NCBI RefSeq assembly: GCF_007846085.1
Contig: NZ_VOEJ01000005.1
Span: forward strand, 62,001-126,000
From: Mucilaginibacter pallidiroseus
GTDB lineage: Bacteria > Bacteroidota > Bacteroidia > Sphingobacteriales > Sphingobacteriaceae
DNA length: 64,000 nt
Direction of reading: 5' to 3'
The notes below the pieces were generated by a model, which ran no database searches, was not told the DNA's origin, and was given only the letters and a program-made list of their open reading frames with translations. How positions within the stretch are numbered: position 1 is the first letter of the stretch; every line of letters begins with the position of its first letter. Shown here piece after piece: positions 36,793 to 45,219 of this stretch. A program made the translations under genes and the position numbers.

Positions 36793-37995
36793 ATGGAAGT
36801 ATTGAACGGGCACCTCACCTACTGTACAAATATCTATCCGGGGGAAACCTGGACGGATCACTTCTTTGCCTTAAAGCATAGCTTCTCAGAAATTAAAAGT
36901 CATTTGTGTCCAAATACGTTCATGGGTATTGGGCTACGTCTATCTAACATCGCCAGTGTCGAGTTACTTCAGGAAACCAACCTTAATGAATTTAAATCCT
37001 GGCTTCAGGCTAATAATGCTTACGTGTTCACCATGAACGGGTTTCCGTATGGCGGTTTTCACAATGTGGTAGTAAAAGATCAGGTCCATGCGCCGGATTG
37101 GACAACACTGGAAAGAATAGCTTACACGTCGAGACTATTTAAAATACTGGGGCAACTGCTGCCAGATGGCATAGATGGCGGTATTTCAACGTCGCCATTA
37201 AGCTACAAATACTGGTTTGACAATGAAGATAAATCAGCTAAAGCTAAACAAGCTGCTACCGTAAATATTATTAAGGTGCTTGTTGAGTTATACGAGATTC
37301 ATATTAACACAGGCAAACTTTTGCATCTTGATATAGAGCCTGAGCCCGATGGACTACTTGAAACCGGCAGGGAGTTTATAGAATGGTTTGAAAAAGATTT
37401 ATTGCCTTTAGGCATCGGCATGTTGAAAAGTCACTTCAATATTACCGAAACAGACGCATCAACTATTGTTAAAAGGCATATCAACCTTTGTTACGATATT
37501 TGTCATTTCGCGATAGGATATGAACCGCATCAAACGATCATTGAGGAGTTAAATGACAGAGGCATAAAAGTTGGTAAAATACAGATCAGTGCGGCTTTAA
37601 AAGCCATATTTAATAATACGGCGTCAACCAGAAACTCCATACATGCAGCGTTCCAAGAGTTTGATGAGCCAACGTACCTTCACCAGGTAATTGCAAGGCA
37701 ATCAGATGGCGGTCTCCAAAGGTATGCAGATTTGCCTTTAGCGCTTGAAAAGGACACTGATGCACTAGAATGGCGGGCCCATTTCCATGTGCCAATATTT
37801 TTAGAAGATTTTGGTTTATTGCAATCAACGCAGGAGGATATCAAGACTGTATTAAGTATCCAGCGTGAAAAACCGTTTACCAATCACTTGGAGGTGGAAA
37901 CTTACACCTGGGGCGTTTTACCGGAAGCACTGAAAGCTCCGCTAGATCAGTCTGTTATTCGCGAACTTCAATGGGTTAAATCTCAATTTAGTTAA
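36793..37995 (+). CDS. eboE: EboE, xylose-isomerase-like TIM-barrel protein
   Basis: A 400-residue barrel protein annotated in this family as metabolite traffic protein EboE. Conserved pieces seen are MNGFPYGGFHNVVVKDQVHA, DWTTLERIAYT, LHLDIEPEPDGLLETGREF and INLCYDICHFAIGYE, which carry the acidic and His residues of a metal site. It starts 4 bases after eboD. The reaction is not known; isomerase or lyase chemistry on a sugar-like substrate is what the fold suggests. Confidence 0.92.
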   Translation: MEVLNGHLTYCTNIYPGETWTDHFFALKHSFSEIKSHLCPNTFMGIGLRLSNIASVELLQETNLNEFKSWLQANNAYVFTMNGFPYGGFHNVVVKDQVHAPDWTTLERIAYTSRLFKILGQLLPDGIDGGISTSPLSYKYWFDNEDKSAKAKQAATVNIIKVLVELYEIHINTGKLLHLDIEPEPDGLLETGREFIEWFEKDLLPLGIGMLKSHFNITETDASTIVKRHINLCYDICHFAIGYEPHQTIIEELNDRGIKVGKIQISAALKAIFNNTASTRNSIHAAFQEFDEPTYLHQVIARQSDGGLQRYADLPLALEKDTDALEWRAHFHVPIFLEDFGLLQSTQEDIKTVLSIQREKPFTNHLEVETYTWGVLPEALKAPLDQSVIRELQWVKSQFS

Positions 37996-38006
37996 CATTT
38001 CAGCAT

Positions 38007-39362
38007 ATGAATAAAACAGTTGTTATCAATATTGTAGGATTATCTACGTCCGTTATTGGTGAACATACACCTTTTTTGAATGATTATATAAGGAGCAAAT
38101 GCCTAAAGCAAATTGAGCCACTGCTACCTGCGTTAACAACTTCAGTTCAGTCAGCATATGTGACCGGGAAATATCCTTCAGAAACTGGTATCGTTGGCAA
38201 TGGTTGGTACGACAAGGTAGACAGCGAAGTTAAGTTCTGGAAACAATCCAATAAACTGGTGTCTGGTGACAAGATTTGGGATAAAGCAAAAAATGCTGAT
38301 CCTTCCTTTACCTGTTCAATTATGTTTTGGTGGTATAATATGTATTCAACTGCAGATTATTCGGTAACACCGCGCCCGAATTACTTAGCTGATGGCCGCA
38401 AGATGCCAGACTGTTACTCGCATCCTGCAGAACTTCGGGATTTATTGCAGGAAAGATTAGGACAATTTCCACTATTCCAATTTTGGGGGCCTGGTGCCAA
38501 TATTAGATCAAGCCAATGGATAAGTGATGCGTCTATGCTAAGTGACGATCTATATAATCCTACACTTAGCCTTGTATACCTTCCGCATTTAGATTACTGT
38601 CTGCAAAGGCATGGCCCTAACATTAAAAAAATAGCCAGAGAACTACGCGAGATAGATTCGCTACTGAAAAAATTGATTACGTTTTACGAAAGAAAAAACG
38701 CTAAAATTATTTTACTATCAGAATACGGAATAGCTCCTGTAAACAACCCTATTCATATTAATAGATTGCTTAGGCAACATGGTTTCCTAAATATTAGAGT
38801 TGAAAGAGGATTAGAATTGCTTGACCCTGGCGCTTCAAAGGCTTTTGCTGTCGCTGACCATCAAATAGCACATATATACATTAACGACCAAACCATAACT
38901 GAAAACGTAAAGGCATTATTAAAAACTGTTGCAGGCGTAGAAATGGTGCTTGACCGGGAACAGCAAGCTGTCCATCATATTTGCCATGAACGTGCAGGGG
39001 ACCTAATTATAGTGGCGAACGAAAACAGTTGGTTTACCTATTACTTTTGGTTAGAGGATACGAAAGCTCCCGATTATGCGCGTGTTGTTGACATTCATAA
39101 GAAACCGGGATATGACCCCGTGGAAATGTTTATGAATTCCAAATTACGAGCCGGATATAAATTGCTTAGAAAAAAAACTGGACTCAGGTATGTTATGGAC
39201 GTTATTCCTTTAGATGCAATACTAATTAAGGGGTCGCACGGAAGGGTGAATGTCAAAAACGAATATAAACCTATAATTGTAACTGATAACAAAATCGATA
39301 AGGCCCATATAGCAGCAGTAGACGTCTTCGACATTATTTGGGAGCAATTAACTTCACTTTAA
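38007..39362 (+). CDS. eboF: EboF, alkaline-phosphatase-superfamily protein
   Basis: A 451-residue protein of the nucleotide pyrophosphatase/phosphodiesterase type. PALTTSVQSAYVTGKYPSET carries the nucleophile Thr, followed by VGNGWYD; metal-binding segments LPHLDYCLQRHGP and LLSEYGIAPV, and GSHGRV near the end. The first metal-site Asp found in classical family members is not obvious in INIVGLSTSV at the N-terminus, as is usual for EboF. It starts 11 bases after eboE and ends the operon. No terminator is plain just after it. Confidence 0.9.
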   Translation: MNKTVVINIVGLSTSVIGEHTPFLNDYIRSKCLKQIEPLLPALTTSVQSAYVTGKYPSETGIVGNGWYDKVDSEVKFWKQSNKLVSGDKIWDKAKNADPSFTCSIMFWWYNMYSTADYSVTPRPNYLADGRKMPDCYSHPAELRDLLQERLGQFPLFQFWGPGANIRSSQWISDASMLSDDLYNPTLSLVYLPHLDYCLQRHGPNIKKIARELREIDSLLKKLITFYERKNAKIILLSEYGIAPVNNPIHINRLLRQHGFLNIRVERGLELLDPGASKAFAVADHQIAHIYINDQTITENVKALLKTVAGVEMVLDREQQAVHHICHERAGDLIIVANENSWFTYYFWLEDTKAPDYARVVDIHKKPGYDPVEMFMNSKLRAGYKLLRKKTGLRYVMDVIPLDAILIKGSHGRVNVKNEYKPIIVTDNKIDKAHIAAVDVFDIIWEQLTSL

Positions 39363-39831
39363 CTATGAATAAGCACAGCCACCAACTGCGTTGGCAATTC
39401 AGTAAGCCAGCTTGTAGATTGATTTATACCAACGGATATTGAATGCATGAGCTCTTGAGTGAAGCTGATTTACGTTTTCTATATAGCAAAGCGTCGGTCG
39501 ATACGATTATCAAGTGAGATCGTTATCCTTTTGGCACCACTCTAACTAAGGGGGCAGCAGTACCTAAAAAACGTAATTGTGCGTTAAATCAATTCGTACA
39601 ATGCAAGTTTAATAGTTTTATAAAATCCATGCCAAAAAGTAAGTGACAATATTGGTCGTGTTGCTGCTTTACACACCGTTTCACAAAATTGGCATCAACT
39701 GTAGCTACTAGAACTAGCTTGATAACTATTAGGATATATTTGGTTACTTCTTATAACGCGATTATAAATATAATAATCGTTGTTTGTAGAACGATATAGC
39801 AATAATACGAGTCGTAATTGAAAATTTCCTG
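39363..39831. other. Intergenic stretch, one interrupted micro-frame
   Basis: 469 bases after the ebo operon. The only curiosity is a frame from 39,443 that runs 67 codons with one internal TGA (39,515-39,517), start MHELLSEADLRFLYSK; this could be a remnant or chance. No strong hairpin. Confidence 0.4.
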
Positions 39832-40215
39832 ATGAAGAAGATATTGGTAATTGAGGATGACCGGGATAATATGGATACCATTAAACTTATATTGGAATCC
39901 GATGGCTACAAAGTATTCGGTATAGAGGGAACAACAGACATTATTAAGAGTGTGCACGAGTCACAACCTGATCTTGTTCTAACAGATTACCTCTTGAAGG
40001 GCCAAAACGGCCTTAGTATAAGTAACGCATTAAAATCCAACTTGGCGACTCAAAACATTCCAGTAATACTCACGACTGCACACAGGGATATCGCTATGTG
40101 TATTGATAAATCAAGCTTTTCGCATATAATTATCAAACCATTTGATATTGACACCATTCTATATGCTGTAAGAACTGGCTTAAATGATTTGAATAGAATA
40201 AATGGCAAGGTATAA
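39832..40215 (+). CDS. Stand-alone receiver-domain response regulator
   Basis: A 127-residue CheY-like protein: acidic pair EDDRDN near residues 8-10, phosphoacceptor Asp in PDLVLTDYLLKGQNG, Thr in ILTTAH and Lys in IIIKPFDIDT. There is no output domain, so it works by protein contact or phosphotransfer. No kinase gene is adjacent on its strand; the LytS-like kinase at 41,395 has its own regulator. Such single receivers are numerous in Sphingobacteriaceae. The ATG is preceded by AT-rich sequence. Confidence 0.92.
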   Translation: MKKILVIEDDRDNMDTIKLILESDGYKVFGIEGTTDIIKSVHESQPDLVLTDYLLKGQNGLSISNALKSNLATQNIPVILTTAHRDIAMCIDKSSFSHIIIKPFDIDTILYAVRTGLNDLNRINGKV

Positions 40216-40682
40216 TTCAATTATTACCATTACTCGTATATAAAGTGGCAAATTTGTGTTCGGTGATTTAATATTTTGCAATTACATTTTGTTGCGATAT
40301 TAAATACAAATTGTCTTTATTTATTGTTAAAAACTATTCACCTTTAAACAATTGTAAGGCTTATCATATCCTTTAATTAATAATTTTGAAATAGTTAAAT
40401 TTAGGAAGCTCGAGAATGATCTTAATCTTGCTATTATTAGGCTCTCAAGCAGACCAGTTGGTTCGATTGATTTATGATTCATTGGGTCAGCTATTTCGAA
40501 TAGTTCTAACATCATTACATAAAATAGCCAAGTCTGATTTGGATAGGCTTTTTCCGATCTTCTTAGTCTTTTGTCCATTTGCTTTTACTTTTAATTATTG
40601 TAAACGAGTACACCTGATATTTTCGATAATTTGCGTATACTTTTGCGAGCAGTGTGGCCTGTCTATCAAAATTCATAATAGT
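40216..40682. other. Intergenic stretch, no supported gene
   Basis: 467 bases between convergent regulators. Leftward and rightward frames of 83 and 113 codons overlap each other at 40,327-40,757, lack family features, and the longer one runs into lytTR coding sequence; I leave them out. Confidence 0.4.
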
Positions 40683-41417
40683 TCAACCATTCGCTTCTGT
40701 CAACACGTTCAACACCTGCATCCGGTAAAGCTTACCAATAGGTATAACGTTGCTTAAAATATGTATCTCTTCCTGGGTGTAAGAATCGATCTTGTCGAGC
40801 GCTACCATATAGGACCGATGAACCCTTATGAATGCAGATGACGGAAGCATGGCCTCAAGGGAAGTGATCGCGTACTTGGTGATGACCGGGCCTTTCTTCG
40901 TATTTATCTTGACGTAATCTTTCAAGCTCTCAATGTATAAAATATCACCGAGCATAACCTTTACCATTTTTCGGTCGGCCCGGAAATAAAGGAAAGCTGG
41001 ATCGCCAGCATGCTGGCTGTTAACCGGCATTTGCGTTTCGTTCCTAATATCCTGCTCAGGTAGCGCTTTAAAGACCGCTTTCAGGAAACGGTCGAAACGC
41101 ACAGGCTTGACCAGGTAATCCGTGACATCCAGTTCAAAGGCCTTGACCGCATACTGTTCAAAAGCGGTCGTCAGGATAATCTTTGGCGGATTAACCAGTG
41201 TGCCGATCAGATCCAGTCCTGAAATCTGTGGCATCTGAATATCCAGAAACATCAGATCGACATGGTGTTGTTTGAGTAGGCTAATGGACTGCACTGCGTT
41301 ACCACATTCGCCGATGAGGGTAAGCATCGGTAGCTGAGCGACATAACGTCGCAACAACTCCCTTGCAGGGGGTTCATCGTCAACAATGAGGCAGTTATAT
41401 TTCCTGATGGGTTCCAT
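40683..41417 (-). CDS. LytTR-family response regulator
   Basis: A 244-residue regulator with an N-terminal receiver (VDDEPPARELL; phosphoacceptor Asp in LMFLDIQMPQISG; Lys in DYLVKPVRF) and a C-terminal LytTR DNA-binding domain (ILYIESLKDYVKINTKKG, FIRVHRSYMVALDKID). Its start overlaps the end of the histidine kinase gene by 23 bases, so the pair is translated together. LytTR proteins bind paired short sites; the large inverted repeat at 42,643 in front of the divergent operon may be relevant. The likely regulon is the three secreted proteins at 42,780-44,554, by inference from position. Confidence 0.93.
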   Translation of the reverse strand: MEPIRKYNCLIVDDEPPARELLRRYVAQLPMLTLIGECGNAVQSISLLKQHHVDLMFLDIQMPQISGLDLIGTLVNPPKIILTTAFEQYAVKAFELDVTDYLVKPVRFDRFLKAVFKALPEQDIRNETQMPVNSQHAGDPAFLYFRADRKMVKVMLGDILYIESLKDYVKINTKKGPVITKYAITSLEAMLPSSAFIRVHRSYMVALDKIDSYTQEEIHILSNVIPIGKLYRMQVLNVLTEANG

Positions 41418-42558
41418 GATAAATAGTTTTCACTACATCTGCCGAAACTGTTGCCAGCGCGATCCTCAAATTTACAATATACATTTCTTCTTCATCATTG
41501 ATCACAAGTTCATGCTGACCCGGGTACAAAAGTGCCAGGCGTTTGCGCACATTGGCGATCCCGATCCCAGGGATTGTGTTTTTACTAATTATGGGTTTGC
41601 CATTGATCAATTTCATCGACAGTTCATCGTTGTTTACAAGAATAGTAAGACTTATCCAGGGATGCTCAGTTACCTGGCTTGCACCGTGTTTAAAGGCATT
41701 CTCGATAAATGGTAAAAGCATTAGTGGTGCGATGAAATGATCAGTTGCTTTTGGCATCTGCACGGATAGATCTAGACCATGATCATAACGTGCTGATTCC
41801 AGCGCGAAATAATCCCGTATCATTTTTAGCTCTTTGTCAAGCGGAACGAATGGCTTACTGCAATCATACAGTATATAGCGAAGTAGGTGAGAAAGGCCCA
41901 TGATCATCCCAGATGCCTTTTCGGATACTTCCTGTGTGAACGAATAAATGTTATTAAGCGTGTTAAATAGAAAATGCGGGTGCAATTGGGCTTTTAGCAT
42001 TTGCAGCTCAGCATTTGCTTTCTCCTTCTCCAGCATCAGTGCGGTCTGCTGCCTTTCATAAAAGCACTTCATCAGCTTAATGGCAGCGGCTACGCCGCCA
42101 ACCGTGATACTTCCCCGCAAGCCGGCCAGCATGGCCACGCCAAATTGTACATAAAGTGCCGGATGAGGCTCGCGGGCCACAACAGGCGATATCCTATCTG
42201 CATTTAAATGACGTAGGTGGTCGATCACGGTCATAGACAAGGCCGCTGAAAGAGCAGCTGTTAGAAACACGAGTACGATTGCGCTAAATGTAGCCCAAGC
42301 ATATTTTCCAGGCAACACCAGCGTTGGAATGACCAAATACATAAGCATATAAGCCAAAAATATACTAGGGATCAAATACATCAAACTTTCCGGTGATGTG
42401 ATGATCAAGCGGTGCAGAAAGGGTTGTTGCTGCAAGGCAGGTGACGGCGAGAACGAGTACAGCAAAAGCTGGAACAGGAACCAAAGCAGCCAAAAACTGA
42501 GGTGCCGCGATATTCGCCATTTCGCGCTGTTGGAATATATGAATGGTATCTGCTGCAT
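41395..42558 (-). CDS. LytS/YehU-type sensor histidine kinase
   Basis: A 387-residue membrane kinase. Four membrane segments in residues about 18-165 (LSFWLLWFLFQLLLYSF; SLMYLIPSIFLAYMLMYLVI; AWATFSAIVLVFLTAALSAA; VAMLAGLRGSITVGGVAAAI), a short coiled coil, then the His_kinase domain with LHPHFLFNTLNNIYSF and the ATPase N-box LLPFIENAFKHGA and GIGIANVRKRLALLYP. No periplasmic sensor domain is present, so it senses through the membrane part. Coupled to the LytTR regulator. It diverges from the operon at 42,780. Confidence 0.93.
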   Translation of the reverse strand: MQQIPFIYSNSAKWRISRHLSFWLLWFLFQLLLYSFSPSPALQQQPFLHRLIITSPESLMYLIPSIFLAYMLMYLVIPTLVLPGKYAWATFSAIVLVFLTAALSAALSMTVIDHLRHLNADRISPVVAREPHPALYVQFGVAMLAGLRGSITVGGVAAAIKLMKCFYERQQTALMLEKEKANAELQMLKAQLHPHFLFNTLNNIYSFTQEVSEKASGMIMGLSHLLRYILYDCSKPFVPLDKELKMIRDYFALESARYDHGLDLSVQMPKATDHFIAPLMLLPFIENAFKHGASQVTEHPWISLTILVNNDELSMKLINGKPIISKNTIPGIGIANVRKRLALLYPGQHELVINDEEEMYIVNLRIALATVSADVVKTIYHGTHQEI

Positions 42559-42642
42559 TGAACTGAATTATCATACTAAGATACATATCGGCTATCAAAG
42601 CCTATTAACAGCGCTCACTTATTCGACAAACGCAACTAAGCA

Positions 42643-42685
42643 GCCCATCAGATCATTTTGTCGTCGACGAAATGATCTGATGGGC
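42643..42685. promoter_or_regulatory. Large inverted repeat in a divergent promoter region
   Basis: GCCCATCAGATCATTT at 42,643 and its exact complement ending at 42,685 enclose an 11-base centre that itself contains the palindrome TCGTCGACGA. The stem is 16 bases, or about 21 with one bulge. It lies 84 bases upstream of the kinase start and 94 bases before the divergent secreted protein. It lacks a T-run on the left and has AAAGA on the right, so an operator or recombination-type site is as likely as a terminator. Confidence 0.6.
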
Positions 42686-42779
42686 AAAGACCAAGTTTAT
42701 GTTTTCGGAATAGCTACGTCGGGCTACTTTCCAAATTTTGTATGACCAATGCCGGTAGATTTGAATAAAAAACATCACT

Positions 42780-43238
42780 ATGAAAGTATCATTCACCTTA
42801 GTTTTTTTGACCTGTTTATCGCTTGGTGCGTTCGCGCAGACCGATACGACGAGCTATCCAAAGGAGCGCCAGGAGATCCGGCAACTTCTGCGCAGTCAGG
42901 GACCCGGCACAAACATTGACTGCGCGGATATGATCGCAGTTGGACCAAAAGGCGACATTTCTTTCACTCATCAGCAATGGATAGAAGCGCAGAAAAAAGA
43001 AAAGCTGGTGTTTAAGTCTGTCAGGCCGGTACCCGGCAATGAGTTTATCCGGATCTATGATGGCACCACCGCAGTGGTCAACCTGCTGATCAATGTAAAT
43101 ATTATGGTTGATGGCCGCGACCTGAATATCAAGGTCCGCCGTCTGGAAGTGTACCATAAAACCTCCGGTAACTGGTGCCGCGTGGCCGGCCAGGGCACGG
43201 AGGTGGACGAGAACTTATTCCCGGTTAATAGTAAATAA
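42780..43238 (+). CDS. Secreted SnoaL/DUF4440-like protein
   Basis: A 152-residue protein with a clean signal peptide (VSFTLVFLTCLSLGAFAQ, cut after residue 20). The mature part resembles the cone-shaped NTF2/SnoaL fold: ISFTHQQWIEAQKKEKLVFK, FIRIYDGTTAVVNLLINV and KTSGNWCRVAGQGTEVDE. Such proteins are small binding or isomerase-like domains with unknown ligands. It heads a three-gene operon; the next gene, ten bases on, is a homologue. Probably controlled by the neighbouring LytTR pair. Confidence 0.78.
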   Translation: MKVSFTLVFLTCLSLGAFAQTDTTSYPKERQEIRQLLRSQGPGTNIDCADMIAVGPKGDISFTHQQWIEAQKKEKLVFKSVRPVPGNEFIRIYDGTTAVVNLLINVNIMVDGRDLNIKVRRLEVYHKTSGNWCRVAGQGTEVDENLFPVNSK

Positions 43239-43247
43239 TTTAAATCG

Positions 43248-43697
43248 ATGACGATCATAAAAGTAAGCATTTTAACCATTTCGCTGTTACTCTCTATGAA
43301 ATGCTCCATGGCTCAAAGCACCGTCGAGAACGAGATTCGCAGGTTAGATCAACTGGAAGCACAGGCCACCATCAGCGGCGATACCATCACCTTAAAAAAG
43401 CTATGGTCGCCTGGCTTTGTGGTAAATAACCCTGCGAATATGGTCGTGAATGTTGCGCAAATACGACAGCTGATGAAAGAAGGCAAGATTTCTTACACAA
43501 CATTCAACCGTATAATTGAAAAGGTCACGATCACCGGCCCGGTGGCAGTAGCCATGGGTTACGAAGAAAATGAGCCTGAAAAAGCAACGGATAATGCCGG
43601 GAAGAAAGTGACGCGCCGTTACACCAACGTCTGGCTAAAAGAAAAGGCCGGCTGGAAGATCATTGCGCGGCAGGCCACCATCATTGATGTGAAGTAA
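43248..43697 (+). CDS. Secreted DUF4440 (NTF2-like) protein
   Basis: A 149-residue protein, signal peptide about residues 1-23 (ILTISLLLSMKCSMAQ). The DUF4440 pattern is clear: EIRRLDQLEAQATISGD, LKKLWSPGFVVNNPAN, then YTNVWLKEKAGWKIIARQAT at the end, the usual W-K-I-x-A-x-Q. It follows its homologue by 9 bases and is itself followed by a lipoprotein gene after 26 bases. Ligand unknown. Confidence 0.88.
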   Translation: MTIIKVSILTISLLLSMKCSMAQSTVENEIRRLDQLEAQATISGDTITLKKLWSPGFVVNNPANMVVNVAQIRQLMKEGKISYTTFNRIIEKVTITGPVAVAMGYEENEPEKATDNAGKKVTRRYTNVWLKEKAGWKIIARQATIIDVK

Positions 43698-43723
43698 AGA
43701 AGTGTAAATCATAAAATATCACT

Positions 43724-44554
43724 ATGAAAAAAGCAATTAACCTGCTGATCGCCGTATCAGTATTGCACTTAGTTATGTTAGGTGCAGGTTGTAAAAAAGA
43801 TAAAGCGCAAAAAGATCCGGATAAAGACACAAAAGGGCTTTACAGCTTTTCAAACACAGAATACACCGGCATAGCGAACGTTGGCAATCATTATTTTCCC
43901 AGGCCGCTGTCGTTACGATTTGGGGCGAAGGACAGCGTCACGGCATGGTCACACCTGACGCTCAGCGTATGGCGCCGGGGTGATGTGAATGGCAAAATAA
44001 CAAAAGTAGAAGAAGACGATCAGGGGTTCACTTACGTCACGATACTTTTTGATCTGCCGGGGGATGAACAATACAACTCACCGCAGGTGTATAGGATCTC
44101 TGCCGATAAGAAAACCATCACAGGTGGCTCTTCACCTATTATCTCTATGGTGGATATGAAGCTGTTCCCCAAAGATGCCCCCAGCGTTGTTGGCGTTTGG
44201 GCACAGCCGGAGCATCCCGGTTGGTTCCCGGATGTGAACGTAACATACTTCCTGGAAAGAGGTGTAACCAATTATAAGCAAAACGGTGAGTTTATCCTCA
44301 TCGCATTTGATCCGGCGCTAAACTTTTCCGAAAAATTCAAGCAGGATGGCTCACGTATCACATTCTGGGGCGTTAACCCACTAGTGACGGCGAACAAAAT
44401 TACCAGTATTCCATATTATGGCGTGCTCTCCGCTGACGGCAAGATATTATATGTTGATGCCTACGAGTTTTCAGCGGTACGTATAACTACCTCATTAAGC
44501 ACATCTAACTATTACGGGCCGAGAGGTGTGACGCCTTGGTTGATCAGGCAATAG
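43724..44554 (+). CDS. Lipoprotein of unknown function
   Basis: A 276-residue lipoprotein: LHLVMLGAGCKKDKAQ with the lipid Cys at 23. The mature protein is beta-rich with no motif I recognise (GLYSFSNTEYTGIANVGNHY, ITFWGVNPLVTANKITSIPY, YGVLSADGKILYVDAYEFSA). Third gene of the operon with the two NTF2-like proteins. The likely site is the periplasmic face of the outer membrane. Function unknown. Confidence 0.75.
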   Translation: MKKAINLLIAVSVLHLVMLGAGCKKDKAQKDPDKDTKGLYSFSNTEYTGIANVGNHYFPRPLSLRFGAKDSVTAWSHLTLSVWRRGDVNGKITKVEEDDQGFTYVTILFDLPGDEQYNSPQVYRISADKKTITGGSSPIISMVDMKLFPKDAPSVVGVWAQPEHPGWFPDVNVTYFLERGVTNYKQNGEFILIAFDPALNFSEKFKQDGSRITFWGVNPLVTANKITSIPYYGVLSADGKILYVDAYEFSAVRITTSLSTSNYYGPRGVTPWLIRQ

Positions 44555-45219
44555 TCTGGCACTCTATCATGCGCTCTCATAAGACATCTAACGTTGCTCA
44601 TTGACAATAAATTAGGATAAAGTAAGCCCCATTCAAGCGTCATCAAGCAATTAACCGCTTGCATAACTCCAAAAGCTTTACGATTGAACAATTTAAATCC
44701 AGCTTTCGTAAACTTATGCTTAGAAGGGATAGTGAAGCATACATCAAAGTCAGCATTTCAAAAATTATTCCCGACGCTCTTTAATTCCAAAAACATAAAC
44801 GCTCTTCATCCGCAGATTTTACGGGACGAATTTTTGTCACTGCGTAAGGACTTCCGGAATTGGTGGAAACCAAAGAAATTTTCATATATTTACTGTATAA
44901 GCATTAGCATTTATTGAATAATCTGGCATGTGACCTATTGGCGACCTAGGCAAGTCTAAGATAAATAAGGCCTTGATTTAGAGTATATTTATATAAAATT
45001 AATTATTCCTTAACTCTCCGCCAGAAGTATTTAAAAGTGTTAAAAGTCCTTTAATTGAAAGATTAAAGGGCTTTTTCTTTTTCATTACCTACCAAAACTC
45101 GCATACAATCGTAACTCTATTAAGTCTTTCAAAAATCAATCAAAAAATAAAATGACGCAATGAAAGCAATACCATGTAATAATGCATTCCTAAATATTTT
45201 GAGATCATCTCGTCCAAAA
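44555..45219. other. Intergenic stretch with a bidirectional terminator
   Basis: 665 bases between convergent operons. A 77-codon frame from a TTG at 44,684 has no support. The terminator at 45,042 is listed separately. Nothing else recognised. Confidence 0.5.
45042..45075. terminator. Intrinsic terminator between convergent operons
   Basis: AAAAGTCCTTTAAT at 45,042 pairs with ATTAAAGGGCTTTT at 45,062 (one G-U) around a 6-base loop, followed by T-rich sequence on the plus strand and T-rich on the minus strand as well. It can end both the lipoprotein operon and mesX-mesD. Confidence 0.8.

Noticed and set aside
39443..39646. 67-codon frame with one internal TGA after the ebo operon
   Set aside because: Too short and unlike any family I know; one stop in 67 codons is near chance for this composition.
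40327..40757. Frames of 83 (-) and 113 (+) codons between the receiver gene and the LytTR gene
   Set aside because: They overlap each other, and the plus-strand frame is partly the antisense of lytTR coding sequence.
44684..44917. 77-codon frame from a TTG
   Set aside because: Non-ATG start, unusual end and no similarity recognised; lies in an intergenic gap.
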